Of a stretch of DNA of 64,000 nt, positions 35,912 through 44,534 are shown in pieces. The translations under genes and the position numbers were made by a program. The stretch is from Methanocorpusculum sp. UBA424. GTDB taxonomy: Archaea; Halobacteriota; Methanomicrobia; Methanomicrobiales; Methanocorpusculaceae. The notes under the pieces were generated by a model. The model was given only the letters and a program-made list of their open reading frames with translations. It had not been told where the DNA came from and did no database searches. Where the stretch lies: assembly GCA_002498375.1 (NCBI GenBank), contig DAHC01000015.1, positions 62,001 through 126,000 on the forward strand, read 5' to 3'. How positions within the stretch are numbered: position 1 is the first letter of the stretch; each line of letters starts with the position of its first letter.

Positions 35912-37981
35912 ATGGGAAAGATACATAAATCCGATAAAACAGAAAAAAACAAGTATCTGAAAAAATCCACACGCTTTCCCAAAGAGTCGGGCAGATATTT
36001 CAATAGAGAATTATCCTGGCTCAAATTCAATGAAAGGGTATTATATGAAGCGGAAAATACCGACAACCCTCTTCTTGAGCGGGTAACATTTCTTGGGATC
36101 GTGGCCGGGAACCTGGACGAATTTTTTATGGTCAGGGTGCCTGCCTATCAAAAAGGTGCTACCTACTCGGCCGATGAATTCAGCGAAGTGATCGGGAGCA
36201 GCACGCAGCTCGAGATGATCTATTCCCGTGTGATCGTTCTGATGCGTCATATGGCGCAGGTCTGGAACAGTGATCTTGTACCGAAACTTGCCGCCGAGGG
36301 GATCTTTTTCATCCGGTATTCGGAATGTACCGATGAAGAGAAGAAAGCCTTCAAACAGGAGTTCGAAGCCGAGGAGTTCACCATTCTCCGCGGCGACCGG
36401 TTCTCCGATATCCATCACGACGAGTACCTTCGCGGATTTGCCATGCTGGTTCAGACAAACAAAGGCAGAGCCGTTATCCCTATTCAGCGGATCATCGATG
36501 AGCGGGGAAGAATAGTTCCGGTCGGCGTGCGGAAAAATACCTTCATCTTCCGCGAAGATATTCTGAGAAAACATATCCCGTCTCTGTTTCCCGACGAGAC
36601 CGTATATGCCGTTATGACGGTCCGTCTTACGCGTGATTCCGATCTGGACCTGAAAGGCGATGATGCCGATGATCTGATCAGCGCCATTATCGATGCGCCC
36701 AAAACCCTGGCGAAACGGCTGCCGAGCAGACTTGAAACGCTCGATTCGATGCCGTTTGGCTATATGGCCCCTCTGGTGGACGCCCTCTCGCTGGTTCCCG
36801 AACTGGTGTATGATATGGAGGCACCTCTTGGTCTTGCCGATCTGAAAGATTTCCCGGTGAAGCGTCCGGCTCTGAAGTTTCCAACATATACGGCGTCTCT
36901 TCCGTCCGGTCTTTCGGGAAAGATATTTTCCGCAATTGCCCGCAGGGACCGGTTCATGTTTACGCCGTACAACAGTTTCGACGGACTGATCCGTTTTATG
37001 AACGCGGCGGCACAAGACCCCACCGTCATTAAGATCCAGATGACGTTGTACAGGCTCGGGTCCGAATCCCCGGTGATCGATGCTCTGCTGGCTGCGGCAA
37101 AAAATAAAAAAGATGTCACCGCCGTTGTCGAACTGAAAGCAAGTTTTGATGAAGAGACCAACTTCAGATGGGCGACAAAACTCAAAGAGGGCGGGGTCAA
37201 CGTCATTATGGGATACCCGGGCGTCAAAGTCCATGCGAAATGCTGTCTGGTGACCAGAATCGAAAACGGACAGATCGTCAGATATGCAAACATCTCGACG
37301 GGAAACTACAATGCCAAGACCGCAAAGATCTACTCGGATATCTCGATTTTTACTGCAGACGAAGATATCTGTACCGATGCCGCGGCATTGTTTTCGATGT
37401 TTTCCGGCTCAGTTCCTGCCCCCGCATACCGGTGTCTCATCGTCAGTCCCCACTCGATGAGCGCGCAGCTTATCGCAAAAATCATGCGTGAAGCAGAGGT
37501 TTCCGGAAAACAGGGCAGGATCATCATGAAGATGAATACTCTCACCGACAGGGAGATCATCAATGCGTTGTATGCAGCTTCGGAGATGGGAGTTCAGATC
37601 GATCTCGCGGTACGAGGGGTCTGCATGCTGAGGCCCGGCGTTCCCGGCCTCTCTGAAACGATACGCGTGATCTCCGTTGTCGGCCGGTTTCTGGAACACG
37701 CCAGATTCTATTACTTTGAAAACAGCGGGGATCCGGAATTGTATATCGGCAGTCCCGATATGATGCCGAGAAACCTGCACCGGCGTATCGAGATCCTCTG
37801 CCCGATCCTTGACAAACGGATAAAGAAGGTCTTCATACAAAAGCTCATCCCCGAGTTCATGTATGATCCGGTGAAAGGTCATACGCTTGATGCCTACGGC
37901 CGATATCATCCGCCGGAACGAAAACCCGGCAATCTGAGTTCCCAGCAGAAGTTTATCGCCATGCAGAAGGCCTGGAGATAA
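35912..37981 (+). CDS. ppk: Polyphosphate kinase 1
   Basis: 689 residues, full length for PPK1. YFNRELSWLKFNERVL opens the N-terminal domain, followed by FLGIVAGNLDEFFMVRV. The catalytic part shows the expected histidines in GVKVHAKCCLV and PRNLHRRIEIL. It makes polyphosphate reversibly from ATP. The gene lies between the two inverted fold-back elements together with the MtaB-like and DUF308 genes. A Ppx/GppA exopolyphosphatase is encoded at 51.1-52.0 kb, so synthesis and breakdown are both present. Confidence 0.95.
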   Translation: MGKIHKSDKTEKNKYLKKSTRFPKESGRYFNRELSWLKFNERVLYEAENTDNPLLERVTFLGIVAGNLDEFFMVRVPAYQKGATYSADEFSEVIGSSTQLEMIYSRVIVLMRHMAQVWNSDLVPKLAAEGIFFIRYSECTDEEKKAFKQEFEAEEFTILRGDRFSDIHHDEYLRGFAMLVQTNKGRAVIPIQRIIDERGRIVPVGVRKNTFIFREDILRKHIPSLFPDETVYAVMTVRLTRDSDLDLKGDDADDLISAIIDAPKTLAKRLPSRLETLDSMPFGYMAPLVDALSLVPELVYDMEAPLGLADLKDFPVKRPALKFPTYTASLPSGLSGKIFSAIARRDRFMFTPYNSFDGLIRFMNAAAQDPTVIKIQMTLYRLGSESPVIDALLAAAKNKKDVTAVVELKASFDEETNFRWATKLKEGGVNVIMGYPGVKVHAKCCLVTRIENGQIVRYANISTGNYNAKTAKIYSDISIFTADEDICTDAAALFSMFSGSVPAPAYRCLIVSPHSMSAQLIAKIMREAEVSGKQGRIIMKMNTLTDREIINALYAASEMGVQIDLAVRGVCMLRPGVPGLSETIRVISVVGRFLEHARFYYFENSGDPELYIGSPDMMPRNLHRRIEILCPILDKRIKKVFIQKLIPEFMYDPVKGHTLDAYGRYHPPERKPGNLSSQQKFIAMQKAWR

Positions 37982-38040
37982 CAGACACCCCGTTTTTCTC
38001 AGGATACTTTTATACTCTTTTTGTGCGATAGTACATCAAT

Positions 38041-38610
38041 ATGACAAGTGTAATTCTGATTGAGCAGGAGCTCAATCCAAATGCCTGGAAATTCCAGATC
38101 CTCAAAGCAGTCATTTTTGTTTTGTTTGGCATATTCTGTATCGTCTTTCCGTTCTCGTCTCTCAACCTGGGTGCCTACCTGGTAGCATTCATCCTGTTGT
38201 TTGTATCGATCGCGGCGTTGTTCTCAGGATTTGCCGCATTCGGCGAACCGAAGACCACGTGGTGGATGATCGTGCTTGGTATCATCGGTATCATAATAGC
38301 CGCCTACTCCTTCCTGAACCCGGCGTTTATGATCACATTCGGCACGATCTGTGTAGGAATCATCGCCCTTCTCTCGGGTCTGACTGATATCATCCTTGCA
38401 TTCGGCAAAGGACTCTCCGCAGGCATCCGCATTCTGACATTCATTTTAGGAGTGATCACGCTTCTGATCGGTCTGATCTTTCTCCTTCAGCCGGGGATCG
38501 GTGCCGAATTGCTGGTTCTCCTTGTAGGTATTTTCCTCATTCTCGGCGGCGTTGTCGCTTTGATCGAAGGGATCATGTTCAAAAAATTCATCTCCGAAGT
38601 GACGAACTGA
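38041..38610 (+). CDS. DUF308/HdeD-like membrane protein
   Basis: 189 residues with about six hydrophobic segments arranged as pairs (for example VIFVLFGIFCIVFPFSS and MIVLGIIGIIIAAYSF), as in the HdeD family of repeated two-helix units. The bacterial relative is tied to acid resistance, but the archaeal role is unknown. It follows ppk by 59 bp with its own AT-rich upstream stretch. Copy B of the fold-back element begins 29 bp after its stop. Confidence 0.75.
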   Translation: MTSVILIEQELNPNAWKFQILKAVIFVLFGIFCIVFPFSSLNLGAYLVAFILLFVSIAALFSGFAAFGEPKTTWWMIVLGIIGIIIAAYSFLNPAFMITFGTICVGIIALLSGLTDIILAFGKGLSAGIRILTFILGVITLLIGLIFLLQPGIGAELLVLLVGIFLILGGVVALIEGIMFKKFISEVTN

Positions 38611-38638
38611 TCTCTTCTTTTTTCTTTTTTGATAGGAC

Positions 38639-39122
38639 TTACGCGGTTTTATCCTCAATCCAATTCGGGAAGGGTATTATCGGGTGTGGAAACAAAAGAT
38701 TATTTTAACCGCGAATCTCCGCGAATTCTCGCGAATCGCATTTTTCTTGCGCCGTCGTGCTCTGCTCCGGCTTATCGCCTACGCAGGAATCGCACGCCGT
38801 CTGGAAAAATGCTGGGGAAAAACCGGCGTGCCGGTTTTTCTCTCAGTTAGCATCTCTTTTTGTGTAATCGAAAAAATAATGAAACAACAGAAAAACCCGC
38901 ACGCGGGTTTTTCCGATAGCATTTTTCAAGTGAGGGTGCGATTCCTGCGTAGGCGATAAGCCGGAGCAGAGCACCCGAACGTAAGGAAAATGCGATTCGC
39001 GAGAATTCGCGGAGATTCGCGGTTGGTTTTTCTCTTGTGTCTACACTAATACCGTACACGAAATCGAAGTGCATCTCATACGTACATCAGTTTATCTCGG
39101 TCAAGATCACAACACCGAGTAA
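38639..39122. repeat. Fold-back repeat element, copy B (about 480 bp), inverted relative to copy A
   Basis: The left end is TTACGCGG at 38639-38646 and the right end is ACACCGAGTAA near 39112-39122, one mismatch from copy A. It carries the same two inverted arms (starting with AACCGCGAATCTCCGCGAAT) and the same pair of GC hairpins with A/T flanks. Aligning it with the reverse complement of copy A shows matching sequence from end to end, with differences mostly in the outer 80 bp and the central loop. The two copies could recombine and invert the 4 kb between them. Confidence 0.85.
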
Positions 39123-39192
39123 GTACTATTTGTAATACCGCGAGTGCCAAACCTTTTATTATATCGGCGCAATAGAATCAGAGAAGAGCATT

Positions 39193-39762
39193 ATGGCGGA
39201 AAATACCAAAAAAATAGCCGAGATCGCAGTTATTCTCGGTATCGACGAACAAACCTGCCGGACGATCGCGAAAGAGTATGACGAGATCCTCCCCTGCAAA
39301 AAAATAGGAAAAGTCAGCGTGTATGAGGACAATACCGTCGACCGGTTCAGAAAGATCGCCGATCTTCAGGCGCAGGGACTCCCCAAAGAAGTGATCATCC
39401 CTGCAATCCGCGGAGGAAAATCCCTGCAGGAGAGGGCAATCGAGGATATGAAAAAGATGGGAGTGGATATCCAGACCGAACCGAAAAATGAGGTGCCGAA
39501 ACCTATTCCGCGTTCCGAGACGGAAGAGGAGCTTATCCTTGCCGTTCGATCCGCCGAGACAAGCATCAGCACGATGGAACACCGGCTTTCTGCGTTCCGG
39601 GAAAGATCCGAGGCCGACACCACTGCGATCCTTGATGCGGTCTCTTCTGTCTCCGCAGAGGTTGCAGAACTGAAAACCCAGGTGCATACCCTCTGGGATC
39701 AGATCGCAGCCCTGGAAGAGTATCTTCGTGCCTCCCAGAACAGATCCTTCTGGAAACGCTGA
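39193..39762 (+). CDS. MerR-like helix-turn-helix protein with coiled coil
   Basis: 189 residues. The first 70 resemble the MerR/SpoIIAA-type winged HTH used by many archaeal small regulators (IAEIAVILGIDEQTCRTIAK, then VYEDNTVDRFRKIADLQAQG). The C-terminal part (residues 105-180) is a heptad-rich predicted coiled coil ending in EEYLRASQNRSFWKR. It may bind DNA as a dimer. No target is evident. It begins 70 bp after repeat copy B. Confidence 0.6.
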   Translation: MAENTKKIAEIAVILGIDEQTCRTIAKEYDEILPCKKIGKVSVYEDNTVDRFRKIADLQAQGLPKEVIIPAIRGGKSLQERAIEDMKKMGVDIQTEPKNEVPKPIPRSETEEELILAVRSAETSISTMEHRLSAFRERSEADTTAILDAVSSVSAEVAELKTQVHTLWDQIAALEEYLRASQNRSFWKR

Positions 39763-39856
39763 ATCTTCCCCGCATCTTTTTTCCGATTCCAACGGGACGG
39801 GTATGCCGGGCAGGCAAAAAACCTAATCTCCCCCGCACCTATATGTACACAGTATA

Positions 39857-41020
39857 ATGCCTTCCCAGTGTGCCGTATGCAAAGGAAAAGGACTCTGCGG
39901 TCTTCCGAGCTGTCCGATAACCCGGCGTTTCCACGCACTGAAAGACACGCGTCCCGTTTCTGAATACATGGGGGCGTCCCCCTCGGTTTTTGTCGGAAGC
40001 TACGGATATCCGCGGGTCGTCGGAGGGCCTCTCATGATCAATGATACCGACAATCCTCTCGACTGGGTAAGACAGGGATTTTCCATCGACGACATCGTTT
40101 CCGTTCGTTCCAGAACGATCCGGGGAGGATCCGATCTGGATGTAAAGATCCCCAATATCGGAAAGGTCCAGGAGATCGCCCTTTCGGCCAAGCCTCTCGA
40201 TGTGGAGGTGGCGTTTGAAAAACCGGTCTCGTTCGATATCAACTTTGACGGGACCGTGACGCCGGTCGGCATGTCGGGTGCGATGAAAAAACTGGATGTC
40301 ATCGACAATGCCTCGGTATCCCGGATCGTTGACCGATGCACCTCTGATACCGATCTCAAGGCGACCGAGGCGGCACGGATCATGTTCGAGAACGGGACGG
40401 ATGTCTACAAGATCACGAATCTTTTAACAGCCGGTCTTCTCGGGGTGAAACGCCGCGTGGTCCCGACCCGCTGGGCGATTACCGCCACGGATGACATGAT
40501 CTCAACCTCGATCAAGCGCGAGGTCATAAAAATGCCTGCCCTCCCCGAGTATCAGGTGTTCTGCGGGACGCTGTATGGAAATACGCTGTGTTTCATTCTC
40601 ATCCCGTCAAACGACTGGAGATTCGAGATGCTTGAACGCTGGCAGAAGCATTCTCTCTGGTCAGGGGACGAGGAGACGATCGTTGTCGACGGGGAGAAGG
40701 GGCTCAGCAAACCGAAGTATTCGCCGATCGCCGGAGCCTATTATTCGGCACGACTCGCCGTTCTCGAGTATCTGAAAAGCATCGGGAGGTGTGCACGCGT
40801 CCTTTGCATCCGGGATATTTCCGGTGAGTACTGGGCCCCTCTTGGGACCTGGGTCATCAGGGAAGCCGCCCACGAATCCCTCTCTCATCACCCGGACCGG
40901 GTCGGAACTCTCGGCGAGGCCGTGACTTCGGCTTCGCAAAAGCTTGGGACAAGCTTCTGGATCCCGAAAATGGGCCTGCTTAAGGATATCAGACAGCAGA
41001 AGACACTCTTCGAGTTTTAA
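39857..41020 (+). CDS. nreA: Archaeal DNA repair protein NreA
   Basis: 387 residues. A small N-terminal zinc-ribbon-like cluster CAVCKGKGLCGLPSCPI (residues 5-21) is followed by the Nre core (SPSVFVGSYGYPRVVGGPL, RWAITATDD, SPIAGAYYSARLAVLEYL). The C-terminus ends QQKTLFEF, a PCNA-interacting (PIP) motif of the kind reported for NreA. Family members take part in repair of DNA damage in archaea. The gene is monocistronic. Confidence 0.9.
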   Translation: MPSQCAVCKGKGLCGLPSCPITRRFHALKDTRPVSEYMGASPSVFVGSYGYPRVVGGPLMINDTDNPLDWVRQGFSIDDIVSVRSRTIRGGSDLDVKIPNIGKVQEIALSAKPLDVEVAFEKPVSFDINFDGTVTPVGMSGAMKKLDVIDNASVSRIVDRCTSDTDLKATEAARIMFENGTDVYKITNLLTAGLLGVKRRVVPTRWAITATDDMISTSIKREVIKMPALPEYQVFCGTLYGNTLCFILIPSNDWRFEMLERWQKHSLWSGDEETIVVDGEKGLSKPKYSPIAGAYYSARLAVLEYLKSIGRCARVLCIRDISGEYWAPLGTWVIREAAHESLSHHPDRVGTLGEAVTSASQKLGTSFWIPKMGLLKDIRQQKTLFEF

Positions 41021-41153
41021 GAAGATCTCGTACATGAAATGTCCTGGGCAGACAGCGTAAAGATAAATCTCTCTGACAACAATGTTACATGTACGTAAGA
41101 TCCGTATTCCCCTTTGGATGATATTTCGAAGTGCCGGATACGCAAGGTGAATC

Positions 41154-41651
41154 ATGAAAGCAATTGTTTACGAATCAAACACTGGATTTACGCAGAAATA
41201 TGCGCTAATGCTGAGCGAAAAAACCGGGCTTCCGGCATATCTTCTGGAGAATGCAAAGAGAGAACTCCATAAAGGAGATGAGATCTTTTTCCTCGGATGG
41301 GTGTGTGCAGGCAAGATCAGCGGGTATGCGAAAGCCGCGAAAATCTATTCAGTTAAAGGCACGGCCGCTGTTGGGATAATGTTTCCGGATGAGACTACGA
41401 TCCCTCAATTGAGGGAGAACAACAAGATCAACGACCTCCCGCTCTTTTTCCTGCGTGGAGGTGTCGCTCCCGAGAAACTGAGTGCCATCAAACGAAAGAT
41501 CATGAACATGATCGCAAATACCGTGGAAAAAGCCGGACCGAAAAATGAAGGCGAGCGGGAACTTATAGATGTTCTTCGAATCGGCGGAGACTTTGTGAGG
41601 CCGGAAAACCTGAATGAGATCGTTGCGTTTATTCGGGAAAATTCCAACTAA
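41154..41651 (+). CDS. Flavodoxin-like protein
   Basis: 165 residues. The N-terminus MKAIVYESNTGFTQKYA contains the phosphate-binding S-x-T-G-x-T loop of flavodoxins. The segment FFLGWVCAGKISGYAKA is placed where the flavin ring would sit. The C-terminal 60 residues are an extra helical part. Redox role inferred; partner unknown. It is preceded by 133 bp without features beyond AT-rich sequence. Confidence 0.75.
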   Translation: MKAIVYESNTGFTQKYALMLSEKTGLPAYLLENAKRELHKGDEIFFLGWVCAGKISGYAKAAKIYSVKGTAAVGIMFPDETTIPQLRENNKINDLPLFFLRGGVAPEKLSAIKRKIMNMIANTVEKAGPKNEGERELIDVLRIGGDFVRPENLNEIVAFIRENSN

Positions 41652-41717
41652 CTTTTTTTGAAATTTTTACGCGGACTTGCATGCTCCAAAAAGGTTCGTG
41701 AAAAATAGGATTGTATT

Positions 41718-41903
41718 TCAGGTTCGTTTCCCGTCAAGGAACTCTGCCGGGACATTATGTTCGAATGTTGCCCTGACATCCTGTGCCCGGAGATATTTCA
41801 CCATAACATTCATCGTACAATCCTTCCACTCCGCATCCCACCACTGACAGGAATCCTTTACGCAGGTTTCCCGGATCAATGGACAAAATCGCACATTACT
41901 CAT
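41718..41903 (-). CDS. Small cysteine-rich protein
   Basis: 61 residues starting MSNVRFCPLIRETCVKDSCQWWD, with four cysteines in the first 31 residues (C7, C14, C19, C29). The spacing suggests metal or Fe-S binding, but no named family is recognised. The composition is unlike random frames and a plausible start is present. It lies 25 bp before the YigZ-like gene stop, on the same strand and downstream. Confidence 0.55.
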   Translation of the reverse strand: MSNVRFCPLIRETCVKDSCQWWDAEWKDCTMNVMVKYLRAQDVRATFEHNVPAEFLDGKRT

Positions 41904-41927
41904 AATCCATTACTTGTCTTCGCAGGA

Positions 41928-42305
41928 TTATAATGCCTTTCTTCTCTCCAGATACTCGGCGACGACCCCGTTTCCCGCCTCGCGAAACGCCCGCGCCACC
42001 CCTGCCGGACCGAGTTTTATCCCGCCGAACAGTCTGGAGACGATCAAAACATGATTCGAGAGCGTATTTCTCTCCAGAATCTCGGCAAGGACCCGTCCCG
42101 GAGACCCGACCTCTCCGTCCGCCCGGCTGTCGGCATAATCCTCGCAGACGACTGCATAACAGTGATGGGCCGCTTTTTTGTAGAGTTTTTCCTGTATCTC
42201 CCGAACTTCGGCAACATCCTCCACCGATTCGATCTCGTAGAGGTGGGCATAAAACTTCGATTTTTTCTCATCCAGTCTTACGGCTGCTGCCTCGCGGACG
42301 GCCAT
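41928..42305 (-). CDS. YigZ/IMPACT N-terminal-domain protein (UPF0029)
   Basis: 125 residues corresponding to the UPF0029 domain: KKSKFYAHLYEIESVEDV, HHCYAVV, DGEVGSPGRVLAEILE, and LIVSRLFGGIKLGPAGVARAF. The second domain of bacterial YigZ is missing, as is usual in the short archaeal versions. Its function is unknown, though eukaryotic IMPACT acts in translation control. Its ATG abuts the stop of the upstream DUF5591 gene. Confidence 0.82.
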   Translation of the reverse strand: MAVREAAAVRLDEKKSKFYAHLYEIESVEDVAEVREIQEKLYKKAAHHCYAVVCEDYADSRADGEVGSPGRVLAEILERNTLSNHVLIVSRLFGGIKLGPAGVARAFREAGNGVVAEYLERRKAL

Positions 42306-42911
42306 CTATCGATCCCGCACCTCTGCCAGAGCATTCCTGAACTCGTTCATATACTCCTGCATGGAAAGGCTTCCTTCCGGAAACGGACAGTCTGCATCAT
42401 AAAGTTTGTCGATCATCGGATTTGTCGGATAGATCTCGACGGGAATGCCGGTCTGCTGGACCGCAGCCTCCATGGCTTTTCGAAACAGGCCGATACAGTA
42501 GGCTATCCTATGTGTATAGGTATCCTTCGTCTTCTCCAGATAGCCGGCGATACGTGCCGTTTCGATTCTGAGGAAGTCGTCTTTTATCTTCTGATCCTTC
42601 ACGTTTCCAAGCATATAATGATAATGTGCGAACGGATACATCAGCTCAAGTTCTGCCGGAACCGTTCCGCATGTCCCGAAAATCACCACATGATACTTTG
42701 CCTTATCGGGAAATACTTCGTCGAATAACGCGTGAAACAGTTTGTGGCTCGGACTCGTACTGTAAGGTTTTCGTACAGCACAGGGGATAAAGACCCCGAT
42801 GTCCCGCGGGGCAACATAATATTCATTAATGATGTACTGATATGCCTCCTCGAACTGCGGCAGATAAAAGGGCGGATCTGTCAGATCCTCTGGATCCTCC
42901 GGCGGGCGCAT
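42306..42911 (-). CDS. DUF5591 domain protein, related to the C-terminal part of archaeosine synthase
   Basis: 201 residues. IPCAVRKPYSTSPSHKLFHAL matches the PCSxxKPYxxSxSH motif that I associate with archaeosine synthase (ArcS/TgtA2). HVVIFGTCGTVPAELE and YPFAHYHYMLG follow as in that domain. The tRNA-guanine transglycosylase and PUA parts are absent, so this is a stand-alone domain. A role in tRNA or sulfur/nitrogen transfer chemistry is possible but unproven. It is directly adjacent to the YigZ-like gene. Confidence 0.72.
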   Translation of the reverse strand: MRPPEDPEDLTDPPFYLPQFEEAYQYIINEYYVAPRDIGVFIPCAVRKPYSTSPSHKLFHALFDEVFPDKAKYHVVIFGTCGTVPAELELMYPFAHYHYMLGNVKDQKIKDDFLRIETARIAGYLEKTKDTYTHRIAYCIGLFRKAMEAAVQQTGIPVEIYPTNPMIDKLYDADCPFPEGSLSMQEYMNEFRNALAEVRDR

Positions 42912-42913
42912 GA

Positions 42914-43159
42914 TTATTCCTTTACTTTGAACTCGGCATCGATCACATTTGGATCAAGTGAGTCAGGTCCTTCCGGGACAAAAGCCCACATAAGAATATA
43001 CACGAGCAGACTGATTACAAGCGGGACTGGAACTATCGTGAGGATGATCCAGACGAGTCTGACGACCCATGCAGGAATGCCAAGATACTCCGCAATCCCG
43101 CCACATACTCCTCCAAGAATCTTATTCGTTTTTGAGCGGTGAAGTGTTTTTTCCGTCAT
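42914..43159 (-). CDS. PspC domain membrane protein
   Basis: 81 residues from the ATG at 43159. LHRSKTNKILGGVCGGIAEYLG is the PspC signature, followed by two hydrophobic segments (WVVRLVWIILTIVPVPLVI and SLLVYILMWAFV) and a short acidic tail. PspC proteins sense or protect membrane integrity in bacteria. The archaeal role is unknown. It sits 2 bp before the DUF5591 gene and 26 bp after the E1-like gene. Confidence 0.85.
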   Translation of the reverse strand: MTEKTLHRSKTNKILGGVCGGIAEYLGIPAWVVRLVWIILTIVPVPLVISLLVYILMWAFVPEGPDSLDPNVIDAEFKVKE

Positions 43160-43185
43160 TGTTATAACATATTTTTCGCAAGAGC

Positions 43186-43896
43186 CTATAAGGTTGCGCA
43201 CATCGGACAGCGCGGACTCTTTTTCACGGTAAAGATCTCCATCGAGTTTTCCGCCCCGTCATAGAGCAGAAGTTTCCCGGCAAGCGTACTCCCGGTCCCG
43301 GTGAGATACTTTACGACCTCCGCCGCTTCCATGCTCCCGATCACGCCGGCTGTTGCCCCAAGCACCGGTGTTTTGGTCGTGGTCTTTGCATTCTGGAAAA
43401 TACAGGAGAGGCAGGGGGTCTTTCCGGGGATGACCAGGGTCGCCTGACCCGTGAATCCGGCGACCGCTCCGTGCATCAGCGGGATATCCAGTTCCAGAGC
43501 CGCTTTGTTCAGGATAAATCTCGCATCGAAATTATCCATACAGTCGACAATGATATCGGCATCCCCTATCAGCCGGAGAACGGAGGAGTCATCGATCCTC
43601 TCCGAAAATGCCGTGACGCTGCACTCGGGGTTCAGGGACTCAAGGGTTTTTTTCGCAGATTCGGCTTTGGAGGTCCCAAGTCTTTCTTCAGTGTGGAGGA
43701 TCTGCCGATTCATGTTCGAGAGCTCGATCACGTCCATATCACAGATCCGGATGCTCCCGATCCCCGCGGCGGCAAGATACAGAGAAGCCGGCGAACCGAG
43801 CCCTCCCGCTCCGGCGATGAATACGGTTGTATCCCTGAGTTTTTCCTGACCCATTTTCCCAAGAAGGGCTTCCTGTCTGGTGTATCGTTCATTCAT
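43186..43896 (-). CDS. E1-like adenylyltransferase (ThiF/MoeB/HesA family)
   Basis: 236 residues from the ATG at 43896, the start that follows the tfuA stop (ATGA overlap). The nucleotide loop reads FIAGAGGLGSPAS. Adenylation residues lie in SNMNRQILH, followed by DCMDNFDARFILN. Two CxxC pairs (CLSC and CPMC) form the structural zinc site. These enzymes activate the C-terminus of ubiquitin-like proteins such as archaeal SAMPs, MoaD or ThiS for sulfur transfer or conjugation. Here it is the third gene of ycaO-tfuA-E1, which suggests, by inference only, sulfur delivery to the thioamidation system. Confidence 0.88.
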   Translation of the reverse strand: MNERYTRQEALLGKMGQEKLRDTTVFIAGAGGLGSPASLYLAAAGIGSIRICDMDVIELSNMNRQILHTEERLGTSKAESAKKTLESLNPECSVTAFSERIDDSSVLRLIGDADIIVDCMDNFDARFILNKAALELDIPLMHGAVAGFTGQATLVIPGKTPCLSCIFQNAKTTTKTPVLGATAGVIGSMEAAEVVKYLTGTGSTLAGKLLLYDGAENSMEIFTVKKSPRCPMCATL

Positions 43897-44534
43897 AATA
43901 GATTCCTCACAGTTTTTAAACATTCGATCGCATCGAGCCGTTTCTGGTCAACGGCATTGTCTTTGATCCTGGACAAAAGCTTCTCTTTTGTCTCTGCGGA
44001 AATATCTGCATCTTTGATGACCCGCCGGTAGGTCCGGTCCGGATAATAGATCGCTTTGCAGGCCTTGAGAAGCGAGGTCTCTTCCTCTTTGGTAATGATC
44101 CCGTCAAGAAGGGCTTTGGAAAAACTCGCCCGTATGTTTACCATGGGTTCAGAGAGAGCAATCCCTGTTTCCGTATCATACACGAGACCGACCTCGTCAT
44201 CGGCGATGATCTCCCCGGATTTGTACTGATGATAGATCTTTCCAACACCGATCATCCCAAGGGTATCCAGTTCGGAGGCACGAAGCGCCCCCATCGATGA
44301 TGAGCCGTAGACTTTCACGCCGGATTTCATCACGCCGAGAAGTTCCCGGTGACCTACCGCCTCGTCCTGGAAAAAGACGCCGTCTATGATGACCATAATG
44401 TCGGCGTTTTCTGCCGCGGCGGCAGCTGCTCCGCGTTTTACCGGCGGGAGAAAGACCGCGTCAGGGAGAATCGATCCGGCTGTTGCCAAATCAAGACTTG
44501 GTCCGATGAAGACGACGACGTTCAATCTCCACAC
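43893..44534 (-). CDS. tfuA: TfuA-like protein, partner in methyl-coenzyme M reductase thioamidation
   Basis: 213 residues from a GTG at 44534, which overlaps the end of ycaO by 44 bp; a TTG nine bases further in is an alternative. The start NVVVFIGPSLD, VFLPPVKRG and the core KVYGSSSMGALRASEL are characteristic of the TfuA family. In Methanosarcina, TfuA with YcaO converts a glycine of McrA to thioglycine. It probably brings the sulfur source to YcaO. Gene order and overlap with ycaO support this role here. Confidence 0.9.
   Translation of the reverse strand: MWRLNVVVFIGPSLDLATAGSILPDAVFLPPVKRGAAAAAAENADIMVIIDGVFFQDEAVGHRELLGVMKSGVKVYGSSSMGALRASELDTLGMIGVGKIYHQYKSGEIIADDEVGLVYDTETGIALSEPMVNIRASFSKALLDGIITKEEETSLLKACKAIYYPDRTYRRVIKDADISAETKEKLLSRIKDNAVDQKRLDAIECLKTVRNLL

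Noticed and set aside
36041..37234. Long open frame (397 codons) on the minus strand opposite ppk
   Set aside because: It lies wholly within the well-supported ppk gene, has no recognisable domain, and its length is explained by the codon bias of the true gene.
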